From: UBA1049 sp964522305
GTDB taxonomy: Bacteria > Bacillota > Clostridia > Oscillospirales > CAG-382
NCBI GenBank assembly: GCA_964522305.1
Contig: CAZFVM010000068.1
Span: forward strand, 1 to 7,629
Reading direction: 5' to 3'
Length of the DNA stretch: 7,629 nucleotides
A model generated the notes under the pieces. The model ran no database searches. It was not told the origin of the DNA and saw nothing but the letters and a program-made list of their open reading frames with translations. A program made the position numbers and the translations under genes. Of this stretch, positions 5,492 through 7,629 are shown piece after piece (the first letter of the stretch is position 1; each line of letters starts with the position of its first letter).

Positions 5492-6538
5492 ATGAAAACG
5501 TTCAACTACTCAGATATAAAGAGTCAGACATGGGATTCTGACATACTCGGATATATCGCCGCTATATATAAAGCAGCAGGCAAGCAAGAACAGTATCTAA
5601 AACAAAGGCCGGCAGAGCTCGAAAAGTTGGTGGCGGTCGCCAAGATTCAGAGTACCGAAGCATCCAACGCCATCGAAGGGATTGTAACTACAAGCACCCG
5701 TATCAAGCAGCTAATGGCAGAAAAAACAGCACCGAAGAATCGTGATGAACAAGAAATTGCCGGGTATCGTGATGTATTGAATATCATTCACGAGAGCTTT
5801 GATGCAATTCCACTTTCGAGGAATTATATACTTCAGTTGCACAAAATCCTGTATACTCACCTGAATAATCCATTGGCAGGTCAAACTAAGAATGTGCAAA
5901 ACTATATCAGTGCGACTTATCCCGATGGACATACCGAAATTTTATTCACACCTATGACACCCTCTCAGACCCCCGACGCCTTGGATAATATTTGCGAAGA
6001 ATACAATAAGGTTATCGGTAATTTCGAACTGGAACCTTTGATCGCCATACCTATTTTTATCCACGATTTTCTGTGTATTCATCCCTTTAACGACGGCAAC
6101 GGAAGGATGAGTCGGTTGCTGACCACACTGTTATTATACCGCAGTGGGTTTTATGTTGGAAAATACATCTCGCTTGAAACTATAATTGCAAAAAACAAAG
6201 ACCTCTACTACGACGCTTTGAATCGTTCACAGGACGGTTGGTATGAAGGGGCAGAAGACGTGATTCCTTTCGTAAAATACATTCTCGGCACCATCCTTGC
6301 CGCATACAATGATTTTGAAGACAGGTTTTCCATCGTAGAACAAAAACTTCCTGCCATCGATATGGTTAAGAAGGCAACACAAATCAAAATCGGAAAATTC
6401 ACAAAGCAAGATATCAGAGAGCTTTGCCCATCCCTGAGCGACAGCTCTATTGAAGGCGCTCTGCGAACCCTAATATCCGATGGCGAAATAAAGCGCGAGG
6501 GCGCGGGAAAATCGACATATTATATTAGGTTGAAATAA
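5492..6538 (+). CDS. Class II Fic protein (predicted AMP-transferase) with C-terminal winged helix
   Basis: Fic enzymes usually transfer AMP from ATP to a hydroxyl side chain of a target protein. This 348-residue protein has the whole Fic_N/Fic/winged-helix layout. The N-terminal inhibitory motif (S/T)xxxE(G/N) is present as SNAIEG (residues 58-63), whose glutamate is known to block productive ATP binding in this class. The catalytic loop HPFNDGNGR (197-205) is complete, with catalytic H197, the acidic D201 for the metal, and the anion-binding GNGR. The flap hairpin is about YPDGHTEILFTP (143-154). Residues about 300-348 (FTKQDIRELCPSLSDSSIEGALRTL..GEIKREG..TYYIRL) form a winged helix that could bind DNA or a partner. 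The start is fixed by the extended ribosome binding site. The frame is open upstream to 5333, but only through repeats and promoter. It is transcribed alone, with no small antitoxin next to it. The target is unknown. Confidence 0.92.
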   Translation: MKTFNYSDIKSQTWDSDILGYIAAIYKAAGKQEQYLKQRPAELEKLVAVAKIQSTEASNAIEGIVTTSTRIKQLMAEKTAPKNRDEQEIAGYRDVLNIIHESFDAIPLSRNYILQLHKILYTHLNNPLAGQTKNVQNYISATYPDGHTEILFTPMTPSQTPDALDNICEEYNKVIGNFELEPLIAIPIFIHDFLCIHPFNDGNGRMSRLLTTLLLYRSGFYVGKYISLETIIAKNKDLYYDALNRSQDGWYEGAEDVIPFVKYILGTILAAYNDFEDRFSIVEQKLPAIDMVKKATQIKIGKFTKQDIRELCPSLSDSSIEGALRTLISDGEIKREGAGKSTYYIRLK

Positions 6539-6550
6539 GTCCGATAAATT

Positions 6551-6652
6551 GTGAAGTCGGATGATTACGTTGCAATGAATTTTCTGAGCGACAAAGAAGT
6601 GTCATATTATTTAGTGTATAGTTTCGCTACAACTCGAATATGGGTAGCTTAA
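6551..6652 (+). pseudogene. Possible remnant of a small conserved gene
   Basis: A 33-codon open frame from GTG, with an internal ATG at 6575, reads VKSDDYVAMNFLSDKEVS, then YYLVYSFATTRIWVA, then a stop. The first two thirds look like real protein sequence and recall the N terminus of small helical, SHOCT-like proteins found near recombinases in Clostridia, but this comparison is from memory. There is no ribosome binding site before the GTG, and the reading stops where such proteins would continue, so a truncated relic is more likely than a working gene. It could also be chance. Confidence 0.3.
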
Positions 6653-6873
6653 AGTGGCACGCCATATTTCTATGAGTATGGTGGATTTGTCAAAGCGTTA
6701 TGTTAGATTTCTTTTGGGATTAAATGATAATACTCAAAGCAATTGATTGAGCACAAACATTATTGCTATTCGGGGGTTGTGTTAAAGGATAATCATACTA
6801 CCGAACAGCATCATAAAACATGTCTGCTGTAAAAAAAAGAACTCTAAAATAAAATTAAAACTACAAAGGTCAC

Positions 6874-6877
6874 GGAG
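6874..6877 (+). promoter_or_regulatory. Ribosome binding site of the HNH gene
   Basis: GGAG, 8 bases before the ATG at 6886; the only good site in the AT-rich leader, and it supports this start. Confidence 0.65.
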
Positions 6878-6885
6878 TAATTAAA

Positions 6886-7629
6886 ATGGATAGAAGAAAC
6901 TGGACTCGCGAAGAAGAAATCATAGTTTTCAATTTGTATTGTAAAATACCATTTCAACATTCCTCGAAAAATCATCCAGATGTTATTAAAATAGCTAATT
7001 TAATTGGAAGAACTCCAAGTGCTGTCAATATGAAAATAGGGAATTTAGGAAGTTTTGATACGCAACTAAAAAAGCAAGGCATTGTTGGATTAAAAAACGC
7101 AAGTAAACTTGACAAAGAAATCTGGGATGAGTTTAACGAAAGATGGGATGAATTAGCTTTTGAAAGCGAGAGGTTAATTGCTGGGCTCGAGAATAGAAAA
7201 ACTGAAATAGTTGAAAATATACCTAAAGGTTTTGATAAGGCCACTACAATAAAACAAAGAGTTAATCAAAGCTTTTTTAGAAGTGCTGTTTTAGCTTCTT
7301 ATAAAAGTGTGTGTTGTATCACTGGTATTAGTACACCACAATTATTGATTGCAAGCCACATAAAACCGTGGTCAAAAAGCAACGAGAGTGAAAAAACAAA
7401 TCCAAGAAATGGGCTGTCTTTAAACGCTTTGCACGATGTAGCTTTCGACAAGGGTTTTCTAACAGTTACGCCAGAGTATAAAATTGTAATTTCAGATAAA
7501 ATTAGCGATATTTACGATGGTGATATAGTGCGAAAATTCTTTAAATGTTATAACGGTACATCAATTATACTACCTGATAAATTCGTCCCCAACAAAGACT
7601 TCCTGATATATCACAATGATATGGTCTTT
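6886..7629 (+). CDS. HNH endonuclease (HNH_2 type), 3' end beyond the window
   Basis: An open frame of 248 codons with no stop before the window ends; probably a few dozen residues are missing. The C-terminal half is a clear HNH_2-type nuclease domain: FFRSAVLASYKSVCCITG (residues 130-147), ASHIKPW (156-162) with the first histidine H158, then NPRNGLSLNALHDVAFDKG (172-190) with N175, H183, D184 and the FDKG turn. Such domains cut DNA with one metal ion and occur in restriction enzymes of modification-dependent or solitary type. The N terminus (NWTREEEIIVFNLYCK... NLIGRTPSAVNMKIGNL) looks like a Myb/SANT-type helical DNA-binding unit, often seen before this HNH domain. One 60-base line of this gene (7081-7140) counts 19 G+C, against 25 and 34 in two lines of the Fic gene, which suggests separate ancestry. 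Target specificity cannot be read from the sequence. Confidence 0.88.
   Translation, partial: MDRRNWTREEEIIVFNLYCKIPFQHSSKNHPDVIKIANLIGRTPSAVNMKIGNLGSFDTQLKKQGIVGLKNASKLDKEIWDEFNERWDELAFESERLIAGLENRKTEIVENIPKGFDKATTIKQRVNQSFFRSAVLASYKSVCCITGISTPQLLIASHIKPWSKSNESEKTNPRNGLSLNALHDVAFDKGFLTVTPEYKIVISDKISDIYDGDIVRKFFKCYNGTSIILPDKFVPNKDFLIYHNDMVF

Larger units (their letters stand above)
6539..6885. other. Gene-poor AT-rich spacer between the Fic and HNH genes
   Basis: About 350 bases with no convincing complete gene on either strand. It contains one short open frame that may be a gene remnant (6551-6652), a 7-bp inverted repeat AATATGG/CCATATT (6637-6643 and 6662-6668) whose right arm can pair alternatively with TATGG at 6677-6681, and ACAGCA/TGCTGT (6805-6810 and 6825-6830) just before an A-run. 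I see no clear terminator for the Fic gene and no convincing promoter for the HNH gene. Confidence 0.6.

Noticed and set aside
6540..6561. TCCGA/TCGGA stem right after the Fic stop codon as a terminator.
   Set aside because: Only 5 pairs with a 12-base loop, and the following sequence has no U-run.
6805..6830. ACAGCA/TGCTGT hairpin next to an A-run as a terminator.
   Set aside because: The A-run is on the wrong side for a plus-strand terminator, and on the minus strand no U-run follows the stem; a 6-bp stem with a 14-base loop may be chance.
6972..7244. Minus-strand open frame opposite the HNH gene.
   Set aside because: The plus strand carries a clear HNH_2 domain and a ribosome binding site; the minus-strand translation is serine/leucine-rich low-complexity shadow sequence.

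Overview
The window looks like a chromosomal piece of a low- to mid-GC Firmicute, most likely a Clostridia-type anaerobe. The reasons are sigma-A-like promoters with TTGACA/TATAAT-type boxes, strong Shine-Dalgarno sites (one matching nearly the whole anti-SD), a TTG start behind a perfect GGAGG, a lipobox lipoprotein, and a surface enzyme held by a C-terminal membrane segment with a basic tail. This is inference; no rRNA, tRNA or taxonomic marker gene is present.

Layout. Positions 55-4971 hold five genes on the minus strand. Reading in the direction of transcription (right to left): a zinc-ribbon membrane protein (4423-4971, extended -10 promoter at 5015-5042) and a small lipoprotein (3964-4383) form a two-gene unit closed by a strong hairpin terminator (3885-3944). 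A secreted, membrane-anchored protein with an alpha-helical, glycosidase-like main domain and a bacterial Ig-like domain (2069-3754) follows with its own promoter (3828-3856). Then come a SIMPL/DUF541 protein without a signal peptide (1359-2015) and an FAD-dependent oxidoreductase (55-1242).

Positions 5043-5435 contain no gene. They hold a mosaic of short perfect hairpins joined by a recurring linker (roughly CCTCAAAACTG), flanked on both sides by degenerate 7-bp tandem repeats that share an exact 17-bp direct repeat. A related linker-hairpin-linker module lies at 8-92 and runs into the 3' end of the oxidoreductase gene, so its last codons appear to be written in repeat sequence. This dispersed hairpin-mosaic family is the most unusual thing in the window.

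On the plus strand, a promoter (5436-5464) drives a class II Fic-domain AMP-transferase (5492-6538) with an N-terminal inhibitory motif and a C-terminal winged helix. Copies of TTAAGGG in both orientations surround its promoter and could be an autoregulatory operator. A gene-poor, AT-rich stretch (6539-6885) with a possible short gene remnant leads to an HNH endonuclease gene (6886 onward), which runs off the end of the window and is visibly more AT-rich than the Fic gene, suggesting an acquired accessory region. Nothing seen proves that the Fic and HNH genes work together.
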